Positions 44,001 through 57,765 are shown, numbered from the stretch's first letter. The stretch: 64,000 bases of DNA from Acholoe squamosa (GCA_949317995.1 OX439043.1:61087339-61151338); one strand, 5' to 3'. The notes: a model not told the origin generated them from the letters alone. Numbers and translations are program-made.

Positions 44001-45767
44001 ACAAATATAAACTCTTAAAAAACTGCCAAAATTGAAGTCCATCCCAGCGGCACTGACAGCTAGATTGCCTTCCTTTTTAAGGCCAACCTTTCATGTTGTC
44101 TGGAAGGCAATTCATAATACTGGCAATTTTCTCTCAAGCCAAACAATACTTTTAGAAATTATAAGTTTAGAAAATGATATCAGGGAGATGGAATTATAGA
44201 TGAAGATATCTAACCATGTACAAGCCCTAAACTATAGTGTTCAGAATAATGGTTACTTCGAAGTATTTTTCTAGTATTAATTTGAATTTGTAGTGATTTA
44301 ATTTTGTTTCAATTATATTAAAATGTCTATCAACCTCCTGATTTCCTCAGGTATACAAACATAACTCAATTTCCTAAATCAGCTTTAGTAGTACAAGGTA
44401 ATGCAAAAGTACCATTTTATTTGCCTCTCCATGAACAGAACATTTTATGGGAAATTGGGAAAACAATGAGCTATCAAAACATAAGTAACATGCCAGAAAT
44501 CAGGGAAAAAGAATAAACAGTGAACAGCACAAATGTCATAGCAAGCTGTAAAAAGCTAAGTTATAACTAATGGCAAGAAAATAAGAAATATTCCCCAACT
44601 ATAAGCACCAGCATCATTGTTACTAAATCTAAGGGATAAGGCACAGGCATAGAAATGTGATTTACGTACTGACACGCTGCGCAGCATCCCATAGCATTCA
44701 TGTTGTTTGACGACAGGATGATAAATTACTTAGTAAACCTGTACACAAGTCTGTCTGAGAATTTCCTTGTCCGAACGATGGATACAGAAATACCCAATAA
44801 GGGAGACAAAGTCTAAAGAAGAAGTAATTCAAAATCAGTAGATTGAAATGATAAAAACAGGGACTATCTATGCAAATACCAAGAGAAAGTAGAATGTTAT
44901 TGGCTTGTTCCGACGAAATGGGGACAAATGGGTATTTTGACATTAGCATGTTGTATTTCTTCAGTAATCATTTAATATTAATTTTAATGACATCCACCAG
45001 ATCAGGCTCATGTGGACCTTGAATGGTATATATAGTTTTGCATACCTATGACCAATATTAAGTGTGCGAGAAGCCAAAAATAAGTCAAAAATAACAATTT
45101 TTGTGATTTTCTACTAAAAATTCATTGTAATATGGTGGCAAGTAAATCAATTTGAAGAAGTATTTTGCTTTTCTGGTTATTTTCATGGTCGAAAGTCATA
45201 GAAGGTTTGCATATGAAGAATTTGGAGGTATTCCAGCCCCTACTCTTCGAATTTTATAGTTTCCCCCTCTATTTCTTTGGCTCAAAGTGTCAGGCTGGAT
45301 GAGATCTTTGTGTTACATAGGGGTTTTGATGGTCCCATATGAATATTTTGGGCTCCAGGGGGTAAAATGGGCTCAAAATTGTCTGGGCGAAATTGTGTCT
45401 GGGCGAATGACATTTAGGGGCCTAAGTTACAAGCCATATTGGGGGCTTCATTTCCTACAGAAACAATCATCATACCTCCATGAAAATCTCAGGTCCAGAC
45501 TATTTCGACCTGTAGATTAAGAAAATCACATTATCATTTATGTCAGATGTGTCCTTGCTATCATAAAAGAAGCATACTTATAAGAATTATTTTTCATGAT
45601 TCTGGGCACATGTCTGGGCGAATGACATGTGAGGCCCCATATGCACACTTTCTATGATTTGTGACCTCATATAGAATGCATATGGAAGGAATGCTAGAAG
45701 TGTCTTAACCAAATACAGCATGTGTACTTGTGAGTGGGGGGCCTCTATATGATTTTGTAAAGTTTTC
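44001..45767. other. Intergenic DNA, no gene supported
   Basis: No recognised gene. GTCTGGGCGAATGACAT occurs near 45,397 and 45,610, and GTCTGGGCGAAATTG just before the first, so there is a small dispersed motif. Confidence 0.5.
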
Positions 45768-48700
45768 TTAGGCTACGCTTTACATTATATAATACATGTC
45801 CCCAGGGTTTCCCATATTTAATGACCATTGATATTAAAAGTGCTTATCAACTACCCCTTGCACATACATATGTTTAAAAAAAGAGAGTGAGAAAATATTA
45901 AAAATTCTCGGCAGAGTGTCACTCTGAAGTTCATGATAAGTGTTTGGCTAACTTTTCTTAGGCTACGCTTTACATTTTATAAATCAACATAGCTCTTGCA
46001 GGTATTATATTCAACTATTCATTGTCCCCCATATATAACTCCATAATGAAAGTGACAATATGTGACCTATCCTTTCAAAATGGTACGGAAGTCGCACATA
46101 CAAAATTTTTAGTTATTGGCATATTCATTTACAGCTCATCAAGAGCTTTCATTTGGTATATAACACTTGCATATTTGAACCAGGTGGTCCTCTAAGGATC
46201 TTCCATCGGTAAATTTAGTCGGATAAATTAAAAATCGATTAAACTGAGATAATTGACATTTTAAGCATATAATAATTTATGAATCCTATATAATTCCCAT
46301 GTAATTCTATATAACCAAGAAAACTATGGCTATGTATGTGCATTGTTAGGCTACACTTTCTACTTGGTCATCTTAGTGGTACTCATAGTGTATGTGTATG
46401 CTGGGTTATAACTTACTACAGCCCATTCATAAAAGAACCATAGACCTGTATGTTTGTCATTAGGCTACTCTTTACATTAGGTTACGCTATACACTACTAT
46501 AATACCTCTCACATAAGCCTACCTCTCTTATAAGCCTACCCCCCCCCCGAACTTAATTAAATTGATAGCCAAATGTTGACAAATTTAAATTGTTTTAACT
46601 GGAATCAATACCTTGCTCATGAGCAGACTCCCTATATCAAACAAATTTATGAGCTGAATTGCTATTTAAATCTCCCTTGGTTTTACAGAAGTCCATTAAC
46701 AGAGAAACAACAGACATGTACATCAGGCTATGCTTTCTCTCTTGAAAGATATGGGTATAGATATTTAGTAGGCATAGCTCTTCTTTGTACTGGTTTGATT
46801 GGCAATCATAGTTCAGCTTAGGCTATGCTTCACATTGTCTTATTCATGGTGGTTGAAAACAGGTGCACCTTTTAGCATTTCCCTCAACTCAGGGTGCAAC
46901 TTATAAATACATGAAGTGTGCCTTATACATGAGGTATTAGGCCTACAATGGATATATTGTTGGTCAATATAGATAAACCACATGTTTTTGAGCTATGTGA
47001 GCCACTTACAGCTTTATATGTTTATCTCCTCCCCCCATGGAAGAGGAAATAATATGATTTGACCATATGCCCAATTGATGTTTAGATGAAGACAAAGGAT
47101 ATAATGGACATCTATATCTAGATGGTTGGTTAGGCTGATTGGTCTAGCTCTAATTGCATTAAGAGGCAGATAGGATATGTTCAGTTACGCTTTAAGCTAT
47201 CTTATTGACCTGACCACTAATATATGTTTATATGTGTAACATTATCAAGCATGTATGAAATGAACTTGAAACACATGCTTTCACAGAGTTTATAATAACA
47301 GGTTATCAATATAGTGAGTATTACTGAAATCTGATTATAGTGTTTCCAGAACATTCTGTATTATTAGGCTACGCTTTACACTCATTTATGCCTATTGATA
47401 GGGCAAATCATATAGAAATAGTATTCTTAATAAACTTTAGCCTGACCTTTAAGCCGCACCTCATACATAGGGTATTACAGTACATTGGTATCTCAGAATA
47501 GATTACGGAGATTTTAAGCCATGCTTTCTATGTTTATCTTCCACCATACAAGAGGAAATATTATGATTTGACCATATGGCCAATATTATAAATTAATGGG
47601 TTATATTTAAAAAAAAAAAGAGATATAATATATTGATATCGTGTGATATCTAACATAAAATCATACCAATTCTCTTTCATTTCTAAGCAGCAGAAAAGAT
47701 CCAATAAATTTCTCTGAGGTTATACAGAAACACTACATACAGAATCAAGAGTACTGAATACTTACAAGCAATACATTAGGCTACTCTTTACACTGCTTTA
47801 CACCATTTCACACACTAATCTCAATAATTGTGACCAGGTGAGGGAAAACATGCCTCCTGGGGGGAAATGGCTTTTTAAGGTTTAAGTCATGGGCTTTAAA
47901 ATGAGATATCTTGAGCTAAAATATCCCCAGTAGTTTTGCTGTAATTGCTTGTCAAACATAGGTTTGTGTGTACAAATGAAAATAGGAAATAAGCTCTAAA
48001 TGCATTATATCCTACCATAAACACTAAAAATGCAAAGAAATACAGTTTTGTGGAAAAATAACCAAAGAAATGTGATGTTTTTGTCATAAAATTGGTTCTA
48101 GAGGGAATTTTTGAGTTCTGTTTTCGGTTCTGGGTTCCTGAAGGAATTTCAAAATGAGTTAGTTGCAAAAAATCAAAATTGGAATTGGGGAGTGGTTTCC
48201 ATGGCAACAAGAAATTGCCTTATCTACCAATTTTCTATGTTTCCATGGCAACCAACGTTCCATATTTTGGAACATTTTCAGTGGAGATGGAATGATTTTA
48301 AGCATACCACTGGATTCCTTATAAAAAATTGGTCTAAACTTTTTTTAGCATATTTGTCAGTGTTTTACCCATATTCTGCCCCCTGGTGGCCAAAACCAGT
48401 ACTAAAAATCCCCTCCGGAGGCACGTTCTTCCCCGTTGGGCCACAATTAGGACTTAGGACAGAGCTTAGTCACATATACCATTTAAAAGTTTATCCCTTC
48501 CACTTTAAAGTGTTGAAGAAATATAGATTTTTCAGTAAGTTCCCAATCAGGAAAGCTATTTGAAAGGAAGTCTAATACCAGAACACATAGAAATGACTTA
48601 CATTTCTAACGTGTATATTTACAGCAATATCTCTCATTTGAGGCAAAAATTTTGATAGACACCATAATGTACCGGTACCTTACAGATTTATATTGCCCAG

Positions 48701-48805
48701 CCTGACCTCTCAACATAATACCTGCTACCTAACACAAAGAGGGCATTGAATAAAAAAAAAATGAGGTCAATAGTGATTGGTTGGGAGATGTAAAGAGTAG
48801 CCTAA
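45768..48805. repeat. Cluster of a TTAGGCTACGCTTTACA motif
   Basis: Copies or one-to-three-base variants of TTAGGCTACGCTTTACAT lie at 45,768, 45,958, 46,346, 46,460, 46,477, 46,733, 46,818, 47,364 and 47,776 on the plus strand. An exact reverse complement of the CTC variant is at 48,789-48,805, and a weaker match lies near 47,181. Similarity outside the motif is slight except between the first two copies. The intervening DNA has no gene that I can support. Confidence 0.8.
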
Positions 48806-49010
48806 CGGTTTTTAGTGCATATTTGTACATCATAGCTTTGGTTAGCCACCATTTGAACAGTTTTGATATTTAAGGTAGCCAATCTCACACTAAGTTAGAC
48901 CAATACCTCAACTATCATATGGTAAAAAAGATTTTTATATCCTTTACCATTTCTTTTTCACCCCCTGCTGGCCCATATGTCCCCAGTTCACCGGAACAAG
49001 CCTATTAGTG
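48806..49010. other. Intergenic DNA
   Basis: Nothing recognised. The preceding part at 48,340-48,430 shares GCCCCCTGGTGGC and flanking words with 31,850-31,920, so both probably derive from one dispersed repeat. Confidence 0.5.
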
Positions 49011-49372
49011 TGTAATGGTTTGTTTTACCAGTTCGGTGGTTCCAGTCTTGCGATTAGGAAGGAAAAGACAAGACAGTGCTTCGAGTGTATGCCAGCGGTT
49101 TTATTTAGCAACAACGGCTACCCGGAAGGTGTAGGTGGGGCAGCTAATCTTTACTTTCCTTATTAATGTTCAGTACGGAGGCCTGAAGTGCCTCTGACAT
49201 AGCGACTGAGCCCAGGGCTTTATATAGGAGTCCTAGTGGTTGTTGCCAGATGTCCCGCAGGTCCGGATCAGTGCTGCCACCTATCCGAAACCCTAAGAAC
49301 ATCCAGCGACAGGACTTACCCGCCACATCAGACGACACCTTAATACAATATGGGTACCGGTATACCTGTACA
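49011..49372 (+). mobile_element. Probable solo LTR
   Basis: It starts TGTAATGGTT, ends CCTGTACA, and AGTG flanks both ends (49,007-49,010 and 49,373-49,376). It contains TTTATATAGGAG at about 49,217, suitable as a TATA box. TG...CA ends with a 4-bp duplication fit an LTR of gypsy type. No internal domains are adjacent. Confidence 0.7.
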
Positions 49373-49810
49373 AGTGTAATACGATTATCATTCACAGTGT
49401 TTCAATTTCAGGGCATGGCATTGAGGAAATTGAGAATAAATATGAGATAAAAAGTAATAATTGAACATGCTATGCAATACAGGTTCTCACTCATTTGGGT
49501 TTTGATTTCAAAATTGAAATAGCTTGTGGCTGTGAGCCAAACCAATGCAGGAATTAGGCATTCCGTCACCTAATTTAGATTAACCATTACACATAATACA
49601 GAAAATGTTGAAATAATTCCATCTCAAAATGAAGTCAATTTCATTACATCAGAGCCCAGAAAGTGGGCATGATTAGGTTACTATAGCAATTAACCTTTCA
49701 CAAAGATTGTTATGATCTTCAATCTTGGTATGTTTTAAAAGATACTATTTTAGCCATTTAAAATGTCAGTAAAATTTTTCGGTATTTATCCATGAAGGCT
49801 TCTCTGGGAA

Positions 49811-50103
49811 TACCGTAATACCTCACGTATAACATGTGCCCTATACATGAGGATGGAGCCCTGGTGTGTCTTATAGACGCAGAATATGTTTGGGGACCTT
49901 TTTTCTCTAAAAGGTTTCAAGTACCTATCTGTTCCTGTGCATGGGTACAAATGGACGGGGGAACGTATGAGAAGGCCATAGTTTTTTTTTGAATTTTGAA
50001 AATCTATTGATTAGAACAGAAGTTATGCCATTTTCTCTCATATCTTCAGAGTCTGGGTGCACCTTATACGCGAGGTGCACCTTATATGCGGGGTATTACA
50101 GTA
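49811..50103. mobile_element. pogo/Tigger-like MITE
   Basis: The TA-flanked ends are CCGTAATACCTCACGTATAA and the complement of TTATATGCGGGGTATTACAG; GTGCMCCTTATACGCGAGG-type sequence follows at the right end. Partial relatives of the end sequence (TGTGCCTTATACATGAGG, CACCTCATACATAGGGTATTACAG) occur near 46,918 and 47,455. There is no transposase, and the interior frame 49,989-50,372 runs across the element edge by chance. Confidence 0.75.
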
Positions 50104-50119
50104 ATTGTTTTTGGGTTGG

Positions 50120-50545
50120 TGTGGGATGGACCAGCAGTGTGAGGGGCTGCTGGTTTAATTACAGCAAGGTTATAATGGACCTGACTGGGATCATTCAGGG
50201 GGACAACCTGTGGACTTCTAAATATGCAGACATGGCAGATCCTCCAACAAGAAACAAGGCCTTTACACATGGCCTTTACAAAGTCTTTGTAATGCCAGGC
50301 GTAAATGAAGGGGTTTTATATTTTTTTTATAAATCCTGGGGGTCAGGCTGGAGAAGAATTTCCACAAAGTAAATGAAGGGGTTGACCCAAAATTTGATAC
50401 ACTAGATAATGATGCTCACATAGATAAGTACATTGTGCTAGGGAGGTGATTCCCAGGTCCAGGTTGTTGTGGCCACTGATATAGGGCTGTAAAGGGCAAT
50501 GAAGACCCCCACCCCCAGTGCCATCATTGTGGTAATCTTCCTAAA
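50120..50545 (-). pseudogene. GPCR 3' fragment, second copy
   Basis: The reverse strand carries the TM6 end (MMALGVGVFIALYSPI), TM7 and the cytoplasmic tail of the receptor found at 21,842-22,836. At the position where the other copy has TGA this one keeps TGG, so both derive from an ancestor with a Trp before VNPFIY. A stop interrupts the sequence between TM6 and TM7. A 53-base insertion at 50,316-50,368 splits TM7 and is bounded by a 15-base direct repeat. The fragment begins 17 bases after the adjacent MITE. TM1-TM5 are absent. Confidence 0.85.
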
Positions 50546-53209
50546 CATTTACCCCCAGACTTCTACTGCCAAACCATTTACCCCCATGGACATCTACCCA
50601 CAAGGTCATCCAACCCCAATGACATCCCCCCTTGGGCATCCACCCCCATGGACATTTACCCCTACATCCCTCTACCATGACAAAATGTACCTATATGATA
50701 ATGAGCCGTATTTGGTTTATGGTCAATTGCACTGAGTTGGGGTCACACAGGGCTCACAAAGGGGTAAAAATTAAACTGCTTGGATTGTTTTGAAATTATG
50801 TGTCCAAAATACTGGTGCACTGAGGCACCTACCCTGAAAATTGGGAACACTAATATAAAAAATTGCCAATTTTAGAGTCAATTCCATTATTTAGCATTAG
50901 TTCCTATGGGATTCTGGTCCAAATAGGCTAATTTTTGGGGAGTTAATTTTCCACCATCAAGTGAACAGATTCATATGATATCATTTTTGCATGATGCTGG
51001 GCATTGTCCTTTTTAATAGTAATCTGTCATAAGAACAGAACTTCTTAATTCATAATATTTCAGGCATAATACATATTGTGGCACATATGGTTCCATGTGG
51101 CACGTACGGTTCCTGACATGAAAAAACTGCCATAGATTTCCATTGAGTTGTATAATGGGACTGTAATATTTACACATAGATAGGTGCATAAGTGGTTAAT
51201 CTTTATGACAATGCATCTCTAGGAACTCCCATAACTATGCACTGGAGGAATCACTTAATGTGGCATGTATAGTTCCTTTTAAAACTACACCAAATCACAT
51301 TGCAATTTCAAATATGGCAATACTGAGGTTCTTAAATTGATTATATATAATGCTAAATATTGGGGGCTAGTGGGAATATAAAAAAAATTATACATTTCCA
51401 ATGCATTTTCTCTTTACTTTGCCCCATACCAGTGGGAGCACTATGAAAAAACGTTTGAAACACCCCATAAAAAGCTTATATTTTGTAGTCTGCTGCTTTA
51501 AATATTAATGATACATGGGCAAAACGGTAGTTTCCAAGCAAGATCCTGACCTTACCTACCTAATGGAAATGAAAAATATCCAAACCGTTCAATCTTTAGT
51601 CACATTTACCCCCTTCCAATGGTGAAAAATGGGTTTGTCCCCATCTCAGTGCAATTGACCATATATGATTGCTATTATTGCGTGCAGTCATTACATATGT
51701 AGGGGTATGGTATTTGTATTGTAATATTACACTTATAATGTTAATGTACCGTGGGACTCAAACCCAGGTCTCCGGGTGTGATGGGGGAGTCCAGATGGCA
51801 GGTGGCAGCACCTGCCTCCGGGTTTGTATCCGTTTTTCTTTCTGATTGTAGAATAAAGCATGCAGGCATTGACACAGCAAGTGCTATCATTTCCTGTGGT
51901 AGGCTGAGCTCTGCATACACTATCACAAGAAACACACACACACCTCACAGTGCCTGGCCTATTGAAAGAGGAGCAAATTAAATAAATAGCTGTGCAACAC
52001 TCCTTTTCAGAGAAAGTCATAAATAATTGTTCCCCACTGCTACATGAGATATTTATAGTTTCTAGGTTGCAGTCGACCCCATACAATATCTTAATAGAGC
52101 ATGAGCAGCATGAAGAGACTGTCAAGTACCACTCAGCATGGCCTCCCTCTCCTATATATGTACACTGCAGGTACATTCCCTATTGACAGAAGTTCCCACC
52201 AATGACGTGTACATATACTAAGGTAAGCCTGTTTGAAACCACTATCAATTTATCACACATGGGCCTGTGGAAGGCTAGAAAAAGAAATGGTGAATAAGAA
52301 ACAGCACTTGCTATATCTTTTTTTTAACACAGGGTAAATGAATAGTGCAGTATTACAAGGTCTTATTTAATCCACAATCTTGATTTGCCAATGCTACCAT
52401 CGCTGCGTAAGAAATGGCAGGATATTTTGAATCAACCACCAGACCTACAGTCTGCATGGAGGCAAGACAATGTAGGCAATTACAATTCCAGTATAAGCAG
52501 AAACCACTCACATGTGTGCAGTAATTGAGACTTACCAATAGGCAGGAGGAGGAGGTGAAGTTGGGAGTGCACCAAATAATCTGATCTAAATGTCAAGTTT
52601 ACAGCCATCCTTTGTGGGGCTGGCAACAAGGTAAAATTTAATTAGCAACCACTAGAGATAGCGACTATATTTGCATGACATCGATTTCCCGGTAAACCAC
52701 CTTTCAGAAAAAAAGCAGATGTAAGAGTATAATTGTTGACAGGTGAGATTCTTAGTTTGACAACTTGCAACTTAAGCTGGAGAGAATACTCAGTTGATTC
52801 CATCCGATATCTGGAGGACGGTTTACAGAAAATAAAGGAGACGTACCTTATTCCTATATATAGGAATGAGGAATCATAATATATTATGATGAGTTGAAAT
52901 AGAATTGTAGTTATTATTGGGGAATCTGTTGGGTTCTCGGGAACGTACGATCTTCTGGAGAAATAATCGACCAGCTATCTGTATATGACATATAACAGTG
53001 TTGAAACACAAGGGTATCATCCTTAATATTCATTTTTCAACACTGTTGCAAAACATTTAGATCAATAACAAGTCTATTGACATTGTACAACGTTGATGTC
53101 TATCAGCGATGTTACAGAAAAGCAGAAGAAACACTATATCTTTTTTCTCTTTCACATAGGGTTTCAATACCACCAACACAGTTTCAACATTAGGCCTACA
53201 TAATTACCA
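50546..53209. other. Intergenic DNA, no gene supported
   Basis: A short run of CATTTACCCCCATGGA-like words lies at 50,548-50,665. At 51,749-51,767 the reverse strand reads CTGGGTTTGAGTCCCACGG, a good B-box-like sequence, but no matching A box was found. The frame 51,733-52,176 has no recognised domain. Confidence 0.5.
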
Positions 53210-54265
53210 AAGCTTATCTCACGATTCTGGCCCCTACAGTGCCTTTTTGGTCATAACCCCGTTCGGTTATCGGGGTTTATTACACAACCTCTGTGATTTT
53301 GGGTGCTTTTTCTGGATATTCCCATTCTGATACCTGTCAATATTGCACACCAAGACAATCCTGGTTAGAACCTGGACATGTTAATAAATTGATGAAGTAT
53401 ACAAAGTCAACGACGCCATAGTTTTCCAGTTAAAACCGTTTAGGTTCAACGGGGAATCGATTCCCGGCCGCTGGGGCAGGAGGCGAGCTCGCTGTCCATT
53501 ATACCAAGCCGACCGGTGGTAGAAGTCAATCTACATCGAGGATTTTAAAAAGTTTTCCGACATACCTGATGTTTACACACCTCGTTAGCATAGAATCCAA
53601 TGGTGCGGGGTGGAGTTATTAACAGGAAAACTTCCTTAGATATCCTATATGAACAGGCCATGCCTAACTTCTCTATTTTGTTCGAAATAAATAAGAATCC
53701 ATTGATTTTCCATAACGATACATGAGTGACCCCGCTGACCTCTTTGCCGGAAGTGGTTCAGCTGAAAGTAGGTCAGGTACATCCGGGCACCTGCCCGCTT
53801 CGTCAACAAGACGGAATGGCCATGTACCGGGCCGTGTGCATTGGATCGGTATGGAAAATCAATGGATTCTTATTTATTTAGAAGAAAATAGAGACAAAAT
53901 GTATGCTAACACAAACTAGAGACCATATATTTGGCGGTGCTAGAAGAACAGGGCTTGACACGCTTGGATTATACCCGAAAAGACGTTGAAAAGATGAGGG
54001 TATGACGGGTGGAGTAAAAACAATGGCTATGCTGGCTTGGCAAACCGAGCGGATCGTATGGACTTACAAAATGTCTTCTCATGGATTAATTCTTGGGTTA
54101 TAAAATGGATGAATAAGTGTGATAAACGCATTAATGCATTGATATTCGAGGACTCGGTGAGGTTAGCTGGAAATAATCGCCTGACCGCGCAGCGGGAGGG
54201 CAATTATTTCCAGCAAACCTCACCTTGTCCTCGAATATCAATACATTAATAGCTTATTAATCTAT
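53210..54265 (-). mobile_element. Inverted relative of the Kolobok-like transposon
   Basis: It matches the reverse complement of about 41,680-42,690, in order: the GGTCATAACCCCG word, the GGTTAGAACCTGG word, the tRNA-like segment, GTTTTCCGACATACCTGATG, GAAATAAATAAGAATCCATTG, and the GACCGCGCAGCGGG palindrome. A second short copy of the AATCAATGGATTCTTATTTATT word lies at 53,850. The terminal AGGGAGTAGACAC repeats are not found at its edges, so it is partial. Confidence 0.8.
54120..54245. repeat. Second CCGCGCAGCGGG palindrome
   Basis: CATTGATATTCGAGGACTCGG ... GGTTAGCTGGAAATAAT pairs with ATTATTTCCAGCAAACC ... GTCCTCGAATATC. The CCGCGCAGCGGGAGG centre is identical to that at 41,685-41,805. 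Paired changes in the arms (TCGAGGAC/GTCCTCGA here, TCTAGGAC/GTCCTAGA there) keep the pairing. Confidence 0.88.
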
Positions 54266-54463
54266 AGTTTGGAGTGTATGAATCGGCGCTTAGTGCCCTT
54301 TTTCCACCAATGGATCGACCAAATAGGGAGGTGGAAAACGGGCCCGAGTGTCAGTGATTGTGGCCTTTGCCATATCAGCCAAATTGTTGGATGTTTGATA
54401 CACGTACAGCTCTGTTTCAGCTCGCCTTTGGCCTTTGCATGAACTTCGCTATTTGCTTTTTAA

Positions 54464-54590
54464 AGGGATGTATCCACTGCCAATGTATGGACCATCCATC
54501 TCCCTTCATATGTTTTCTCTCCATTAATCAATGATAAATGAAATGGATGAAACTGATGGATGGGCAATCCGTCGGCAGTGGATCCGGCCC
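54464..54590. mobile_element. 127-bp TTAA-flanked MITE
   Basis: The left end AGGGATGTATCCACTGCC and the complement of the right end GGCAGTGGATCCGGCCC match with one gap. TTAA lies on both sides (54,460-54,463 and 54,591-54,594). This is another probable Kolobok- or piggyBac-type short element. Confidence 0.78.
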
Positions 54591-54594
54591 TTAA

Positions 54595-57500
54595 TGCATC
54601 ATCAAATGTCCTTCAGAATAATTATTTCTTCTAGCCTTTTGCACTTCATAACCTGGGTGTTCACATTTGCGTGCGCCCATAGTGTGGAGGAAGTACTGTG
54701 ACAGCTGTATTGGTCACACAGAGGAAAAGATGAAGTGCACAGAAATGAACGGCATCATTCCCATAGTTTGACATTTTACCATTGACAGATTAAATACGCA
54801 CATGTTTCTATTCCAACTCAGCTTTTGCATTGAAGAGTAACGCTCATTACTCCCATACTTCCATTTGGTTAGCTTAAGCCACAGACCCAAACAGGACCAT
54901 TTTTTCAGATTCCTTATAAAAAGATCGAACGTTTCTAGGAATCAATGAAGCAGTTGTAGGAGACTGCCTTTATATTGAGGTTCTGCGGTTGTGAGACCTG
55001 CAGTAGTGCTGCTGTCGCCACCTGATGGACATTGACAAAAGCAATGTCATCAGTTTTAGTTGTTTAGGACCTCATCAGCTTTCACTTATGGCCATGTTAG
55101 ATTTTGTCAATGTAATGATTACTGATACCTCAGGCATTTTGGCTGTTTTCAGAACCGTATCATATAATATGAGTCACAGATTTAGTAACCAATGTCTCCC
55201 TACAAGTCGGTGAGAGATTTCACCATGCTTACATTGTGACCAATCTTACAATGAAATTTCTGCATACTGCATGGTTATCCAGTATAGCAGCCAAATCGTC
55301 AGTGAATCTTCAGCAGATAATGATCATCAGCTCTATTGAGATAACTCTCTGGCAGGCGGTTGTATAGCAAGACGCTTGAGCAGTGCTCACCAGGGAAAGA
55401 GGTGGCAAAGGGGGGGGGGGGCTAGTGGTCAGAGTATCACCAAAAGTAACAGGAACTCCTATCTTTCTGGTGTAATGTTTCCTGACTGCTCCTAACATTA
55501 TCCCCCAACATATATCTCTACCTGGCCTGACTATGGGAACATCCTATCAGCCGCTGGTGGCATTTGTTGTTTTAACTTTGAGGCCTATACGTGTGGGTTT
55601 ACGGTAGTCCATAATACTTACAGATCTCAATGAAAAGGCTGACACAACACTAAGATGGGGCTGTACCTACCAACAATAGGTACTGGATGAAGTGAATACT
55701 CTTGAAAAGAGACTGACTCAGATAACAGTTTTCTGGTGCATTCCTTCATGACTACTTTCTGGCAAGACAGGGGGAAAAGGCAAGCCAAAAAGAAGGACGG
55801 TACTGCAAGGGAGGGAAAATTCATAGTGACACAATGAGTCCAGACAACGATAATGAGAAGAAAGAAACATCTATAGAATGCAAACTAATTGAAGTAGTGG
55901 CCTCTGGTGCCAGTTTGAGCTAGGATATTGAAGCTGTGCCTGATGTGAAAAGTTCCCCTCAGATGGCAACACAGGGTAGGGTCTATCCATGTTATCTCCA
56001 GCAAATGCTAGCTGTGAATGTCCATAGCCCCTCCCTACTATCGCATCCTATTTATCCAGATGTTCGTTATGGTATCTTAATGTAGTCTCTCCTATTTCTA
56101 CGGGATAGCATTATAACCATAATTAAAATTGTTGGTTTTCACATTGTTTGAAATTGCTATCCTAAAAACTTAGATAGCCTAGTTGTGAAATCTAAATATG
56201 AAGACAAATTCTACAAAGAGGCTTTTCATCGCCCATGAAAATAGGACGTAGGAATAGGAATGTGCTGTCAGACTGTATATTAGTCTCTGATATGATATAT
56301 GTATCAAATGTATCATTATTAAAATGACTGGTATTAGGCCTCTACCTCATACACCAATTTATACTCATGACCAATATACCGCTGAAGCCATAATATGTAA
56401 TCCAACTACATGAGAATGGGATAAACCCCAAGCTTCTTATCCTCATGCTACATGAGTCATTGCTATTGGGTTGCTCAGTGAACTGCTCACCTAATACTTT
56501 GGGGAGCCCTTGCCTGGAGCAGTCTTCCCATAAACTCCTGTTGTTGCAACCTGTCGATCTCCTGACACATCCTGGGGGGCATTTCTTAACAATGTTAATT
56601 AGGATTATTGAGAAATGCCCTTCAGAGGCCCATATGCTGCTGTAGAATGAGCAACTCATTGGTCATTAAGGAGATCTTGAGAAGCTTTATGTAAATGTTT
56701 TATGTTTTATGTGATCTGTGCGTGCATTATGATTGCTGGTTATACCCTGATGTAATATAAGAATTCCTAGGAGATCTAATTCAAGCACATGCATAATATG
56801 GGGGCGGTGTTCCTTTAATGAGCTCTCTGAAATTACCAATAAGTCCCATCCTAATTTGAGAAAGGTTTAAAAGGGCAATGTGCAGGCTTATTAAATTATC
56901 GGTGTTCATTTACGTTTCAATCAAGTGCTGTGAAGAGAAGACTTTTTCCATTAAAAGCAACAGACTGACGTGGAGGGGATGTGACTCAATGTAGCAGAGT
57001 GGAACTCATGTCGCACCTTAGACATTTCCAGTTAGCTATACCATGTTATAGAGTGAATCAATACCTTTCTATAGAGCCCTTGCATGAGACGCTACCTAAA
57101 TTCCAAGTATTTCATTTTATTTTTCTAAGTTAAAAGTGCGAGGAGTGCTATTTTGAGTTACGCACGGTCAAAGTGGGGCGAGCAGGTCACGAGCAGCTTG
57201 TGAGTAGTTGGTGAGCACATCAGTCACTACTTACCCTAACAACGGGTACTTGTATTTAAAATATCAATGTGAAATCTTCAGCAATTGTTTTAAACATATA
57301 GATCATGTACATGTACAGGGTATGTTGGAGAAATAGTTTTATTCATGCAACATCATCAAATAACATGCACAATTTCCTGAAAAAAAATGACTGAGTTAGT
57401 GGTTTAATCGAATAGGCTGTTCTTTATATAGATTGGAGAGAGCTCACACATTCTGAAGGTATTTCAGCATTGTCTTTTAAGTGTTTAGACCTCATAATAC

Positions 57501-57765
57501 CAATTAAAGGTAAAACCCAAGTTTTGAGGTTGCTCCTCCATGTTAAATGTTCACACCAATTTAAAAATAATTGGTGGGTGTGCTCCACTGTGTTCAATGT
57601 TTGCACCAATTGAAATGATAATAAAATAAATACATCCAAAATGTTGAGTCTTTAAATGTTCAAAGTTGAGATTAGCATCCAAGTGTCCTTTGCATGTGAT
57701 TATAACTAGAATAACTTGCACATGCAGGCACAAGTGCAAGTGGTTTTAGTCAGAATCACTTGCAC
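54595..57765. other. Intergenic DNA, no gene supported
   Basis: No domain, convincing exon or element is recognised. Short open frames at 55,627-55,824 and 56,342-56,659 have no support. A small duplicated phrase with CTCCACTGTGTTCAATGTTTGCACCAATT / CTCCATGTTAAATGTTCACACCAATT lies at 57,535-57,610. Confidence 0.5.

Noticed and set aside
47896-48563. Opposed open frames of 104 and 150 codons
   Set aside because: Aromatic-rich AT-type translations without domain support; part is shared with the dispersed repeat at 31.8 kb.
51749-51767. tRNA gene suggested by a B-box-like CTGGGTTTGAGTCCC
   Set aside because: No A box or acceptor pairing was found at tRNA distance.
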